From an uncultured Trueperaceae bacterium (lineage in GTDB: Bacteria > Deinococcota > Deinococci > Deinococcales > Trueperaceae), in the NCBI GenBank assembly GCA_937907415.1, contig CALCHY010000311.1, positions 5,677 through 69,676 on the forward strand: a stretch of DNA of 64,000 bases. The letters run 5' to 3'. The first letter of the stretch is position 1. Every line of letters starts with the position of its first letter. The position numbers and the translations under genes were made by a program. The notes beneath the pieces were generated by a model. It was given only the letters and a program-made list of their open reading frames with translations, did no database searches and was not told the DNA's origin. Below are positions 1 through 8,405 of the stretch, one piece after another.

Positions 1-2
1 TC

Positions 3-518
3 GGCATCCAACTCGGTGGCGAGGCTTTCGCCAGCAGCGGCACGCCGGAGACGGCCATCTGGCTTCACGTCGAAGCCGCGATGCTCGGTGACAGCCCCCA
101 GCCGGTGCTGGCCTTCGACATCGGCGACGAGTTGGACGTGGAGACGCTGACGGTGATCGACGGCTTCGCTAAGGCCAAGGGCCTTGAGATGGCCAAGGAG
201 CAGATCGCCACCAGCCTACGCGACGCCTACCCGTCCTTGTCGGAAGCCCGTCGCCCGGCGCTGGTGAGCGCGGCGGCGGATGGCCGCTTCGGTGACTTCG
301 CTGACGGCGTGCGACTGGCTCTGCCGGTTCACGCCGAGGTCATGCCGGAGCCGACGGCAGCGCCGACGAGGGATGAGCCGCCCTTGGCGCAGGCCACTAG
401 GGCGCCCTCGCCCGCTACCGGACCATCCGCGCCCGTGCAGGCGGCCATCGAGTACGAAGACGATGAGTTCCCCCCGGAGGAAGACCTCCCTTTTGACCAA
501 GCCCCCGGTCGCGGCTGA
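3..518 (+). CDS. Unknown protein, 5' truncated by window edge, acidic C-terminal tail
   Basis: The frame is open from base 3, so this is the 3' part of a longer gene; the first internal ATG is at 81. I do not recognise a family. The middle is alanine-rich and probably helical. A Pro/Ala-rich linker follows, then a strongly acidic stretch containing EYEDDEFPPEEDLPF shortly before the stop. Such acidic Phe-ending tails occur in single-stranded-DNA-binding proteins, but here the motif is not terminal and no OB fold is visible, so a replication-accessory role is only an inference from position upstream of the primase-helicase. The stop overlaps the next start as TGATG, so the two genes are probably translationally coupled. 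Confidence 0.6.
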   Translation, partial: GIQLGGEAFASSGTPETAIWLHVEAAMLGDSPQPVLAFDIGDELDVETLTVIDGFAKAKGLEMAKEQIATSLRDAYPSLSEARRPALVSAAADGRFGDFADGVRLALPVHAEVMPEPTAAPTRDEPPLAQATRAPSPATGPSAPVQAAIEYEDDEFPPEEDLPFDQAPGRG

Positions 519-1000
519 TGCCCGCGGCTGGGGGCGCAGCCCAAACGGGCCGGCCCAGGAGTTGCGACTGCGGTGAGTGCAAGAAGTGCAAGCGCGCCAA
601 CTACATGCGCGAATGGTACAGGAAGAAGTCGCCAGAGGAGCGCCGGGAGCACGTAGCCCGGCGCGATGCTGACCTAGTTCGTGCGCGGGATCGCGCTAGA
701 TACGAGAAGGACAAAGAGAAGCGCCTTGGGCTATTGGCTGCTCGGAAAAAGAAGCACCGCATGGCAACGAAGGCGCTGAACAACGCTGTCCAGAGTGGCC
801 GCATAATCAGGCCGGATACGTGTTCAGAGTGCGGCGCAATCGGCGTGAAAATCACCGGCCACCACGAAGATTACGATAGACCTCTTGAGGTTGTTTGGCT
901 GTGTTATTCGTGCCACGGCAGGCGGCATCGCAAGGCCGACCACGAGTTCGTTGGCTGGGGCGCTGAGGGGAGAAGTAAGTGGCAAGCAAGAGGATCGTAA
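518..1000 (+). CDS. HNH-like zinc-binding protein (putative HNH endonuclease)
   Basis: 160 residues. An N-terminal cysteine cluster (C16, C18, C21, C24) is followed by a basic helical stretch and then an HNH-like core: CSEC at 102-105, GHHEDYDRPLEVVWLC at 114-129, and CHGRRH at 132-137. Cys102/105/129/132 would bind the structural zinc, with His115/116 and His133/137 at the active site. The HHEDY...PLEVVWLC pattern is a familiar phage HNH-like signature. It could be a nicking or homing enzyme, or a packaging/recombination accessory; the sequence alone does not decide. It starts one base inside the previous stop (TGATG) and its TAA overlaps the ATG of the primase gene (TAATG). Confidence 0.75.
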   Translation: MPAAGGAAQTGRPRSCDCGECKKCKRANYMREWYRKKSPEERREHVARRDADLVRARDRARYEKDKEKRLGLLAARKKKHRMATKALNNAVQSGRIIRPDTCSECGAIGVKITGHHEDYDRPLEVVWLCYSCHGRRHRKADHEFVGWGAEGRSKWQARGS

Positions 1001-4000
1001 TGGACCCGACTGGTTACGTCGGGTCTTTCAGGTTCTTGGAGGTCATGCTGGGCGGCAAGAACCGTCGCGGCAGCGGCCTATGGGCTGAGACCGAGGACTT
1101 GACCCGCATCGTTCACGACGCGGCGTTCGTAAGCAAGAAGCCGCTCGAAGATTCACACGGCCAGATAGCGCACTACCGTTCGCAGTTCCCGCTCTTCGAC
1201 AAGGATGACCCCGAGCGGCGCGCAGAGTTGAGCGAGCAGGTGGCGCACGTGCCGCACCTCGCCGACTTCCACGTTGACATCGATCACGACGGCGACCTGG
1301 AAGCCAGCCGCGTCATGGCCTTGAAGGTCGTGGACTACTACCTCAGCCTTGGCATCGCGGAGGAAGCCATCGGCATCCGCTTCAGCGGCTCCAAGGGCTT
1401 CGACATCTCGCTGCCCTGGCAGTTGTTCGGCGTGCAGGCGCAGGGCGTGATGTCACTGGCGTGGACGACTTGGAAGCTGTTCGGCCGCGAGCTGATACAC
1501 GACCTTGATCTGAGCGGCGTGGACGAGGGGCTGTGGCGCAAGAACGGCACCATCCGGCTTGAGAACACTAGGCATCCGAAGAGCGGCCTGTTCAAGGTGC
1601 GGTTGACGCCCAAGGAACTTCGCTCCTCGATCAAGGCCATCCAGAAGCTCGCAGAACAGCCCAGGGCGGCCTTCTACCGCCCCGAGGCTATAGAGGTAGC
1701 CCTGGCAGTGCCGAACGCGGGTCTACGGCCACGCTACCTCGCGCTACAGGCCCAGGCGGATGCGGATATCGCCACCATCACGGCTCTGCGCCAGCGGCCC
1801 CTCGATCCCGAGATCGCGAAGGAGTTGGAAGGCGGCCTGGTGGCCTGCCTTGAGAACATCGCCCGCTCCTCGCCGGCACGCGGCACGCGTAACGTGACGA
1901 CTTTCCACGCTGCCATGATGATGAAGCGCATCCAGAAGGGCGAGGAAGCCGCGCAGCAACTGGTTCGAGGCTGGCTCGGCGACGCCGCCTACAACGACGT
2001 GGGCGCAGAGGGCACCATCAACAGCGTGTACACCGGCCCGTACGAAGGCGGGTGCCGCTGGATGCGCGAGTCGGGTTACGCCACGCCCTCCGAGTGCGCC
2101 GCCTGCCCCGTTGGGCGCTTCAGGACGCCCAGGAAGGCGCGAGTGGTGGAGGCTGAGTTGCCGGTCGTGGCCGCCGACTCGCTACTGCCTACCATCGCGG
2201 AGCAGCGGGTGCGCCTGCAAGAGGATCTGGCCCACCTCAACCCCGGCAAGGTCACGGTCGTCAGTATCCCGGCTGGCGTCGGCAAGACGCACGCCACGCT
2301 GCAACGCGCCGTGAGCATGGTCCGCGAGGGGCAGCGGGTGCTGTTCTTCGTGAAGGACACGCGCTCTCCGACCGGCTTGGCGGCCGACATGATTGACGAG
2401 TTGCGCGAGAAGCACGATTACTTCGGCAAGGTGCAGATCCTGCGAGGCCGAGACGCCGACAACTGCGAGGACTGGACCACCGTGCAGGCCGTCACGAAGA
2501 AGGGCTACCCGGTAGCCACGACGGTGTGCAACACCTGCCCGGCGCGGCCGCATTGCGCCTACTACCGGCAGTACGACGACGCCTACGAGGCTGGCATCTA
2601 CATCGCGCCGCACGCCATGCTGCCGATTATCTTCAACGACGACTGGCGCGGCTTCTCGCATGAGTACGTCGGCTACACGGACGACGGCAAGCGCGGCGGC
2701 ACCGTCGGGGGGCCGCTGGGCCTCATCGTCATCGACGAGGACGCGTTGGACGTGATGGTTGACCGCTTCTGGCTTGGGCGTTACCACTTAGAGTCTGAGC
2801 TCAAGCAGAAGATCCGGCACCGCAAACGCATCGACAAGCTGACGGGCGGGGAGGTCAACGCCAAGGTCCCGCTGGACCCCAACTGGCTGCGCATCATCGA
2901 GTGGTTGCTGCTGACCCTGAAGATCGACGGCCCGGTGATGCCGACGCTAGCGAGCATCGCACGGGCGGATGGCGCGGATGTACGCGCCGTGCTTCACGCC
3001 ATCGACCCGGCCAACATCATCGACCCCGACATCAAGAGGTCCAAGGGCCACCGGCCGTTCACGTCGCGCCTCTACTACGCGCTGATGGCGGAAGTGAAGC
3101 GCTTGCGAGACGGGAACTTCACCATCTGGCGTGCGGGGGAGGGCATCAGCGTCATGCGCCTGGTGCCCATCCAGTTCCCGCCCGGCATCCCGGTGTTGGT
3201 GTTGGACGCCTACGCTAACCACGACCTGTACCAGCGCTATTACCGCGCTGCGGGGGTCAACCGGCTGTTGGAGTTCCGCGACTACCCGGTCAGGGAGCAG
3301 GCGAACGTGACCTACGTGCTGGGCGCTAACCTGCTGAGCCGCGACATCGAGACGGGATCGGAGAAGATCAACCGCGTCATGCTCGGCCTTCAAGCGCTGA
3401 CGGCGGATGGCGTCGAGACTTACATCGTCGCCAAACGCGCCTTCTTCGCCAGCGCGGCTTGGGAGGAGTGGGCTCCTCGCCTGCCTAACTGCGTGGCTGA
3501 CGGCGACGCCGGGCAGCTGCACTTCTGGCGTGGGCGGGGCATCAACGCCGCGAGCGGCAAGCGCATCGCGGTGGTGCAGGTCCCGAACTTCCACCCGGAC
3601 CACGTGTTCTCCGAAGCCAGCCTGCTGTACGCCGACGAGCCGCGCCTGGACAACCAGCGTGAGCGCGTGGAGACCGACATCATCTGGGCTGACGGAGCCG
3701 ACGCGGTGGCCATGAAGGTAGACCGCGTGATGTACGCCGACGAGCGCCTGAACCTGATCAACGAACGCTACCGCATGGATGAGCTGGTGCAGATGGCGCT
3801 GCGTAGCCGCAGCCTCACCACGGGCGCGGAGATCATCTTGTTCGCCGACCTTCCAGATCCGCGCCTGCCAGCCACGCGTGTCGTGCTGCTGGACGACATC
3901 AGCCGCGAGCAGGAGTTGGGAGAAGCCAGGCGAGTCATCTACGCCGCCTTGGAGGAGTTGGAAGCCTTGAACATGCAGAACCTCATCGATCTGGGGGTCG

Positions 4001-4128
4001 TCACCGGCAGCGGCGCGGCCACACCGCTGCGTAGCGCCATCAAGCGCACGGCAGCCGCCGAGTTGCAGCTGGTACGCAGCCACCCGGTAGCGCCAGCCGT
4101 GGCCGCTGCGGAAGCGAGCTTGACATGA
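1000..4128 (+). CDS. Primase-helicase fusion (AEP-type primase plus Fe-S-like helicase/ATPase)
   Basis: About 1,042 residues from the ATG at 1000, which forms TAATG with the previous stop and has AGAGGA upstream; a GTG at 979 would add seven residues. Positions below count from the GTG. The N-terminus looks like an archaeo-eukaryotic primase: acidic DIDHD at 100-104, SGSKGFD at 136-142 and RLENTRHPKSGLFKV at 193-207. A small Cys cluster (C359, C373, C376) follows, as in primase C-terminal domains. The second half has a Walker A motif (PAGVGKT, 431-437), four cysteines (C496, C517, C520, C526) spaced like an XPD/DinG-type Fe-S cluster, and a Walker B-like VIDEDA (584-589). It probably primes and unwinds DNA at the phage fork. 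Later helicase motifs were not assigned with confidence. Confidence 0.8.
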   Translation: MDPTGYVGSFRFLEVMLGGKNRRGSGLWAETEDLTRIVHDAAFVSKKPLEDSHGQIAHYRSQFPLFDKDDPERRAELSEQVAHVPHLADFHVDIDHDGDLEASRVMALKVVDYYLSLGIAEEAIGIRFSGSKGFDISLPWQLFGVQAQGVMSLAWTTWKLFGRELIHDLDLSGVDEGLWRKNGTIRLENTRHPKSGLFKVRLTPKELRSSIKAIQKLAEQPRAAFYRPEAIEVALAVPNAGLRPRYLALQAQADADIATITALRQRPLDPEIAKELEGGLVACLENIARSSPARGTRNVTTFHAAMMMKRIQKGEEAAQQLVRGWLGDAAYNDVGAEGTINSVYTGPYEGGCRWMRESGYATPSECAACPVGRFRTPRKARVVEAELPVVAADSLLPTIAEQRVRLQEDLAHLNPGKVTVVSIPAGVGKTHATLQRAVSMVREGQRVLFFVKDTRSPTGLAADMIDELREKHDYFGKVQILRGRDADNCEDWTTVQAVTKKGYPVATTVCNTCPARPHCAYYRQYDDAYEAGIYIAPHAMLPIIFNDDWRGFSHEYVGYTDDGKRGGTVGGPLGLIVIDEDALDVMVDRFWLGRYHLESELKQKIRHRKRIDKLTGGEVNAKVPLDPNWLRIIEWLLLTLKIDGPVMPTLASIARADGADVRAVLHAIDPANIIDPDIKRSKGHRPFTSRLYYALMAEVKRLRDGNFTIWRAGEGISVMRLVPIQFPPGIPVLVLDAYANHDLYQRYYRAAGVNRLLEFRDYPVREQANVTYVLGANLLSRDIETGSEKINRVMLGLQALTADGVETYIVAKRAFFASAAWEEWAPRLPNCVADGDAGQLHFWRGRGINAASGKRIAVVQVPNFHPDHVFSEASLLYADEPRLDNQRERVETDIIWADGADAVAMKVDRVMYADERLNLINERYRMDELVQMALRSRSLTTGAEIILFADLPDPRLPATRVVLLDDISREQELGEARRVIYAALEELEALNMQNLIDLGVVTGSGAATPLRSAIKRTAAAELQLVRSHPVAPAVAAAEASLT

Positions 4129-4895
4129 TCGAGTTGGAGCGTTGGCCGGAGTCGCAGCACCGCATGGTCGCCTACTACTACGCCATCAAGGGGCCGCGCT
4201 GGGTAGCGGCGAGGCTCCATAAGAGCGCGAGCGCCGTGGGAGAGTACGCCCGGAGGCACGGCATCTACTACGGCGTGAAGCCAGGCTACTTGCGCGTCGG
4301 TGAGGTGGCCTCTCTGTGCGGGGCGCGGTATTCGAGCGTGCTTCACGCGGCGAAGCAGGATGGCGTGTTCCGCCGCTTCGACAAGCGGCTGGTGATGGTC
4401 CCGGAGAAGTGGGGCTTGGAGTACATGGAGCGCATCGGTCGGCAGCGCGAGAACCAGGAGTTGTTGGACGAGAAGCTTTACTTCACCATCGGCGACGCAG
4501 CGGAAGTCATCGGCTGCGGCGCTGCGACGGTGAAGAGCGCCTTGCGTGGACGAGGCTGGCTGGGGCCGGCGCTGGGAAACGCCAAGCGTCGGCGGGGCAA
4601 CAACGACGCTGGCCGCCGTGCGTTGGCGATCGAGGCGAGGGCGGTGTACGCGGCTAAGGTGTTCCGCGAGAAGCAGCTTCGCGTCGCCGAGGGGATGTAC
4701 ACGTACGAGCAACTGTGCGTGATGGCCGACGCACCTTACCCGACGGTGAAGAGCCGGTTGGCGCGGGCGGGGGTCGAGGGCGTGAGGGTGTACGTGGGCG
4801 GCAAGCGCCCGAAGAGCCACTTCCCGGCCTGGGCCGTTCCGATAGCCTGTGGCGTGGTAAGCTCCGAGCAGGTATACCATGAGGAGGCGGCGTGA
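4125..4895 (+). CDS. Putative DNA-binding protein with several helix-turn-helix segments
   Basis: 256 residues, ATGA overlap with the primase-helicase stop. Three or four segments look like helix-turn-helix units: around residues 20-45 (WVAARLHKSASAVGEYARRH), 58-80 (GEVASLCGARYSSVLHAAKQ), 120-145 (TIGDAAEVIGCGAATVKSAL) and 193-215 (TYEQLCVMADAPYPTVKSRL). The chain is basic overall. A regulator or origin/replisome-binding protein is plausible from its place directly after the primase gene, but I recognise no family and the target DNA is unknown. Confidence 0.65.
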   Translation: MIELERWPESQHRMVAYYYAIKGPRWVAARLHKSASAVGEYARRHGIYYGVKPGYLRVGEVASLCGARYSSVLHAAKQDGVFRRFDKRLVMVPEKWGLEYMERIGRQRENQELLDEKLYFTIGDAAEVIGCGAATVKSALRGRGWLGPALGNAKRRRGNNDAGRRALAIEARAVYAAKVFREKQLRVAEGMYTYEQLCVMADAPYPTVKSRLARAGVEGVRVYVGGKRPKSHFPAWAVPIACGVVSSEQVYHEEAA

Positions 4896-5593
4896 GCGAC
4901 ATCAAGAAACTATTGAACACCCCAACAGACGCGCAACGCGAGCACAGGGCGGCGGAGATGCGCCGCGAGCTGCGGCGCTTGGCGCTGTCAGACGGGCAGG
5001 CGGCCTTGGCGTCAGGCCAGGTCCTGCACGACATCAAGCGGCAGGAGCTGTGGCGTTACCACGCGGATTCGTGGCGCGAGTTCCTTGAAGACCTCGGCAT
5101 CGCATCGCACACCGACTTCATACGACGCCGCGTCTACGAGGTGTTCGTCATCGAGGGCAACATGGACATCGCCGACCCGCGCCTCATCGGCGGCAGCATG
5201 TCCAAGCTCGGCGTGGGGACGCGCCGCGCCTTCGTGCCCTGGGTCCTCAACCACCTAGACGAGTTCCTGACCGCCGCCACCGCCCCCATCGGAGAAGGCG
5301 GCTTGGCGCGAGGCGATCTGTACGCCTGGCTAGAGGAGCAGGTCGGCATCGGCCTTCAGAGCGAAGCCAGCGCCTTGACTCGCGCCACGCGCAGCCTGCG
5401 GCGCACCTGCGCGTACATTCGCAGCCTCAGCGACGACGCCAGGGACGTGCTGGCGCAGACCATCAAGAACGACGAGGATATCTTCGACACGCTCCTGTTC
5501 ATGACCGGCTACGCCGACAAGAAGCAGCGCATCATCCCGCCAGAGAACATGCCTACCGAGGAGGTCGATATCGACGTGGAGGACGAATGGTGA
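4892..5593 (+). CDS. Unknown protein, possible HTH DNA-binding module
   Basis: 233 residues. GTG start in a GTGA overlap with the previous gene and preceded by a strong GAGGAGG ribosome-binding site. The segment at about 38-85 (LASGQVLHDIKRQELW, then SWREFLEDLGIASHTDF) resembles phage proteins in which a short Lys/Tyr-rich helix precedes a helix-turn-helix that reads a clock-like or plasmid-type DNA site. The C-terminus is acidic (EEVDIDVEDEW). Function is unknown; its place between the putative HTH protein and the resolvase suggests DNA replication or recombination. Confidence 0.6.
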   Translation: MSDIKKLLNTPTDAQREHRAAEMRRELRRLALSDGQAALASGQVLHDIKRQELWRYHADSWREFLEDLGIASHTDFIRRRVYEVFVIEGNMDIADPRLIGGSMSKLGVGTRRAFVPWVLNHLDEFLTAATAPIGEGGLARGDLYAWLEEQVGIGLQSEASALTRATRSLRRTCAYIRSLSDDARDVLAQTIKNDEDIFDTLLFMTGYADKKQRIIPPENMPTEEVDIDVEDEW

Positions 5594-5844
5594 TGGACGT
5601 TCCGAAGACCGAAGACCGCCACTGGCGGCTTGACCTGAAGTTCCGCAGCGGCGGCAGTATGAGCCTTCTCCTATCAGAGGCGGCGCTGGCCGGCAAGCTG
5701 GTGGAGACGTGGGGCGAGATACAGCCGGGCCAGTCGGTGGTGGCTGACCTCTCCTTCATCGACCCTGACACCGGCAAGATCGGCTGGATGCGCCTGGATT
5801 GCGCCGACATCCTCTCGGCCACCCTGTGGAGCGAAGATGGCTAA
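5587..5844 (+). CDS. Small hypothetical protein
   Basis: 85 residues, overlapping the end of the preceding gene by 7 bases and running into the start of the resolvase-like gene. The predicted secondary structure is mostly beta strand, with one Leu/Ala-rich helix (LLLSEAALAGKLVETW). No motif was recognised. It is accepted as real because it fills the gap in a compact operon with typical coupled starts. Confidence 0.55.
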   Translation: MVMDVPKTEDRHWRLDLKFRSGGSMSLLLSEAALAGKLVETWGEIQPGQSVVADLSFIDPDTGKIGWMRLDCADILSATLWSEDG

Positions 5845-6571
5845 GCCGCGCACGAAAGGCAAGCGTGGTGAGCTCGAAGTCGCGGCGCTACTGCGCAGCA
5901 TGGGAGTGCCGGCGCGGCGCGGCCAACAGTTCACGGGCGGCGGCGACAGCCCCGACGTGTCGCACGCACTAGAGCCGATCTTGCACATCGAGGTCAAGTT
6001 CGTGGAGCGCGTCCTGATAGAAGACTGGTACGACCAGGCGCTGCTGGACGGGCGCTACCGCACCCCCCTCATCATCCACCGCCGCACCGCCAAGGGCGGG
6101 AAGCCCGTGCAGTGGATAGCCACGACCATGCTGCGCGATCTGCTGCACCTCGTCGACACGCCGTCACCCGACGACTACCTGACCGGCGACAGCCGCGACT
6201 TGAGCCGCGTGGTGGCCAAGCACCTGGGCGGTCGGGCGCACCTCACCTACCACCGCAGCAACGCCCTACGGTTCACGCAGCGCTTCGAGGAAGCCACCAC
6301 CGATGCGCCGCCAGGCATCGCGCCGGGACTCGCGCACGCCAGGACGGCCGTCGAGAGTCCGTGGTACGTGAGCTTCTTCGCCGAGGACTTGCTTGAGATA
6401 GCCATCCAAGAGGCGATGGAGCGCTACGGCTTCGAGCCGATGCGCGGGCCGGACGGGTTGGCTCCGAACTACGAAGGCGAGGTGGAGCGCCACTACCGAC
6501 GGTTCTGGGAGGAGAAGCGCGCCCGCCTAGCGAGCGAGATGCCGCTCTTCAGGGGGTCGATGTGGGAGTAG
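5837..6571 (+). CDS. Hjc-like Holliday-junction resolvase/nuclease with C-terminal extension
   Basis: 244 residues. The first 110 or so look like the PD-(D/E)XK fold of Hjc/PutRes-type resolvases: KGKRGELEVAALLRSMG at 7-23 with the catalytic Glu12, then GGGDSPDV (Asp40), then HIEVKFVE (Glu52, Lys54), followed by a Gln/Ala helix and a strand ending in the PLIIH segment. This is the usual order. A further 130 residues have no recognised fold and could bind a partner or mark a distinct phage subfamily. Expected role: cutting branched recombination or replication intermediates before packaging. It overlaps the previous gene by 8 bases. Confidence 0.75.
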   Translation: MAKPRTKGKRGELEVAALLRSMGVPARRGQQFTGGGDSPDVSHALEPILHIEVKFVERVLIEDWYDQALLDGRYRTPLIIHRRTAKGGKPVQWIATTMLRDLLHLVDTPSPDDYLTGDSRDLSRVVAKHLGGRAHLTYHRSNALRFTQRFEEATTDAPPGIAPGLAHARTAVESPWYVSFFAEDLLEIAIQEAMERYGFEPMRGPDGLAPNYEGEVERHYRRFWEEKRARLASEMPLFRGSMWE

Positions 6572-6573
6572 TC

Positions 6574-7023
6574 ATGCACACCGGGTCGTTGATCGATCAC
6601 GGCGGCATCGTGATCTTCAGCTTCGTGGATGCGGAGGGGAAGGTCGTGTACCGCAACCGGCTGGTGGCTCGAGTCGGGGCCGCCACCGCCTACCGTGCCC
6701 TGCGCGTGAAGTACCCCGAATGGTCGGAGCACACGCTGAACGTCAGCGTCCTACGCGACCATGAGGTTCATTCACGCGACCGACGCCTGGTGGCTGCCAA
6801 GGGGTCGCACCACGGCCCCATCAAGGTGGAGGGCGGCTTCGTGAGAGAGCTCAGTAGCCGACTGCCGGAGCCGCCGCGCATCGGCGTGGCGGGGGCGCAA
6901 GCTAGCGCCGCGACGAACCTGAGCGAGGAGATGGCCGTCAAGCTGCGTGAAGCGGTGGGCATCCTGACCGGGATCGATCGCGGCGAGAGAGCGGAGGCTG
7001 TCACGCGATGGGATCCGACATGA
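6574..7023 (+). CDS. Hypothetical protein
   Basis: 149 residues from the ATG at 6574, which has GGGAG five bases upstream; a GTG at 6562 would add four residues. The N-terminal 60 residues are beta-rich (GGIVIFSFVDAEGKVVYRNR), followed by a helix and a basic, probably flexible tail. No family was recognised. The stop overlaps the start of the exonuclease gene (ATGA), so it belongs to the same operon. Confidence 0.6.
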   Translation: MHTGSLIDHGGIVIFSFVDAEGKVVYRNRLVARVGAATAYRALRVKYPEWSEHTLNVSVLRDHEVHSRDRRLVAAKGSHHGPIKVEGGFVRELSSRLPEPPRIGVAGAQASAATNLSEEMAVKLREAVGILTGIDRGERAEAVTRWDPT

Positions 7024-7682
7024 TAGTGGCGTTCGACTTGGAGACGACCGGCCCGGAGCCGACGGAGGCGCGGATAGTCACGTACTCGCTGGTCGACTTC
7101 GACCCCAACGGCGTGCCCGGTGCGGCGTACCACGGCCTAGTCGACCCAGGCGTGGAGATACCGGAGGAAGCCACCGCCGTTCACGGCGTCAGCACCGAGA
7201 TGGCACGCGCCGACGGCGAGCCGATGGCCGCCGCCGTGCGCCGCATATCCGACGCGGTGCGCTCCGCTGGCGCGACGTGCGCCTTCAACGCCAGATACGA
7301 CTTGACGGTGTTGGCGCACGAGATGCGACGCCTCGGTGAGCCTCATGACTGGCTGGGCGACGTGATCGTGCTTGACCCGCTAGTCATGGATCGCCACTTC
7401 AATACCTACCGCAAGGGCAGGCGCACGTTGAGGGCGGTGTGCGGCTTCTACGGCATCGCGTTAGAGAACGCACACTCTGCCGACGCCGACGCCCTGGCTG
7501 CGGGGCTGCTGTACTTCAAGATCAGGGAGCGGCATCGAGGGGCGCAAGTGAAAGACCTCGGCACGCTGCATACAGCGCAGCGTGCGTGGGCGAGGGAGCA
7601 AGCGCTGAGCTTGCAGAGCTACTTCCGCCGCAGCGACCCCGAGGCGGTCGTGGAAACGCGCTGGCCGTACTACATCGACTAG
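7020..7682 (+). CDS. DnaQ-like DEDDh 3'-5' exonuclease
   Basis: 220 residues from the ATG at 7020, in an ATGA overlap; an ATG at 7008 would add four residues. Exo I is MIVAFDLETTG (Asp6, Glu8), Exo II is CAFNARYDL (Asp94) and Exo III is ENAHSADAD (His152, Asp157). This matches the DEDDh exonucleases of the DnaQ/RNase T group. It could proofread for a phage or host polymerase or process recombination ends. No DNA polymerase gene is visible in the window. It is the last gene of the left plus-strand operon; its stop overlaps the stop of a minus-strand mini-gene. Confidence 0.88.
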   Translation: MIVAFDLETTGPEPTEARIVTYSLVDFDPNGVPGAAYHGLVDPGVEIPEEATAVHGVSTEMARADGEPMAAAVRRISDAVRSAGATCAFNARYDLTVLAHEMRRLGEPHDWLGDVIVLDPLVMDRHFNTYRKGRRTLRAVCGFYGIALENAHSADADALAAGLLYFKIRERHRGAQVKDLGTLHTAQRAWAREQALSLQSYFRRSDPEAVVETRWPYYID

Positions 7683-7759
7683 CGGTTCTTGCGGGTCAGC
7701 AGGAAGAGGAACAGCATCCCAGCGAAGGCACCGAGAATGAAGATCACGTACCAGGCCAT
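7679..7759 (-). CDS. Small single-span membrane peptide (26 aa)
   Basis: A 26-residue frame read leftward: MAWYVIFILGAFAGMLFLFL then LTRKNR. It is one hydrophobic helix with a positive C-terminus, so N-out/C-in topology is likely. GAGGGGGTGA lies 3-12 bases before the ATG as a ribosome-binding site, and the gap to the upstream secreted-protein gene is only 12 bases. Its place at the end of the lysis/fibre region fits a holin/antiholin or lysis accessory, but that is inference. Its stop overlaps the stop of the convergent exonuclease gene. Confidence 0.55.
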   Translation of the reverse strand: MAWYVIFILGAFAGMLFLFLLTRKNR

Positions 7760-7771
7760 TTAGTCACCCCC

Positions 7772-8128
7772 TCACAGGCGCACAGAGAACCCGAGCCTCA
7801 ACCAGTCGGGATCGCCGAGGGGGTGAAGGCCATAGAGCTCAGGCAAGTGGAACTCGCCCCACGCGCTCCAACCCTCGGCGTAGTAGGCCACGATGGCGTA
7901 AGGGGCGATGTGGCCCTGGGCGAAGTCGCTGAAGGTAGCCTGCACGTCCACCCCGACCGCCACCTCGAAGTCGCCCAACACGAACATCGTGCGCTCCGCG
8001 AAGCAGCCGACCACGCCCGTCGGCAGGCGAGCGGAGCAGGTGAGGGTCACGCCGTACGACTGTGGCGCGGGTTCCTGTGCGAAGGCTAGCGCCGAGAACA
8101 GCGACAGCGCCAAGATCATCCGCCTCAT
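7772..8128 (-). CDS. Secreted hypothetical protein (signal peptide)
   Basis: 118 residues. MRRMILALSLFSALAFAQEP is a textbook Sec signal peptide with cleavage likely after AFA. The mature part has two Cys in the first third and beta-rich segments with alternating aromatic residues (HIAPYAIVAYYAEGWSAW), ending in LRLGFSVRL, which is reminiscent of an outer-membrane barrel strand pair. It is too short for a full barrel. It may be an envelope-directed factor acting at lysis or superinfection exclusion; no family was recognised. Confidence 0.6.
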   Translation of the reverse strand: MRRMILALSLFSALAFAQEPAPQSYGVTLTCSARLPTGVVGCFAERTMFVLGDFEVAVGVDVQATFSDFAQGHIAPYAIVAYYAEGWSAWGEFHLPELYGLHPLGDPDWLRLGFSVRL

Positions 8129-8159
8129 CCTTGCCCGTACCCCGTTCTGTAACCGAAGG

Positions 8160-8405
8160 TCATACCAGCCGCGTGACGATGACGCCAGTAACGCCGCTAG
8201 GTAGCGTCACGGTCGCAGCGGGGACGCCGGCCACGGACGAGCGCCAACCTCCACTGGGGATGGTCAGCGATATGCCGTTGATGACGAACACCTGCGGAGT
8301 CACCTCCGAGTGGTAGACCTCCACGGCGGTGATTGGCGCACTGAACGTTACGACATCCGCCACGGCATTAGAGTCGGTCTTGGATTCCGCTGCACTACTG
8401 CCCAT
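8160..8405 (-). CDS. Small beta-rich tail-associated protein, paralogue of the 104-aa protein at 10.3 kb
   Basis: 81 residues, starting in a TAATG overlap with the gene before it. The pattern VTFSAPITAVEVYHSE...VFVINGISLTIPSGG...ATVTLPSGVTGVI aligns by eye with ITFTAPVVAVQVFNGSG...LLTVTVAGDTHSVPDGV in the protein encoded at 10320-10634. The two are probably duplicated beta-sandwich virion accessory proteins. A longer reading that starts at 8699 is rejected, because its N-terminal part is only the out-of-frame shadow of the neighbouring gene. Confidence 0.6.
   Translation of the reverse strand: MGSSAAESKTDSNAVADVVTFSAPITAVEVYHSEVTPQVFVINGISLTIPSGGWRSSVAGVPAATVTLPSGVTGVIVTRLV

Noticed and set aside
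2947..4083. A 378-codon minus-strand frame opposite the primase-helicase
   Set aside because: Shadow frame with no start signal and composition typical of antisense frames.
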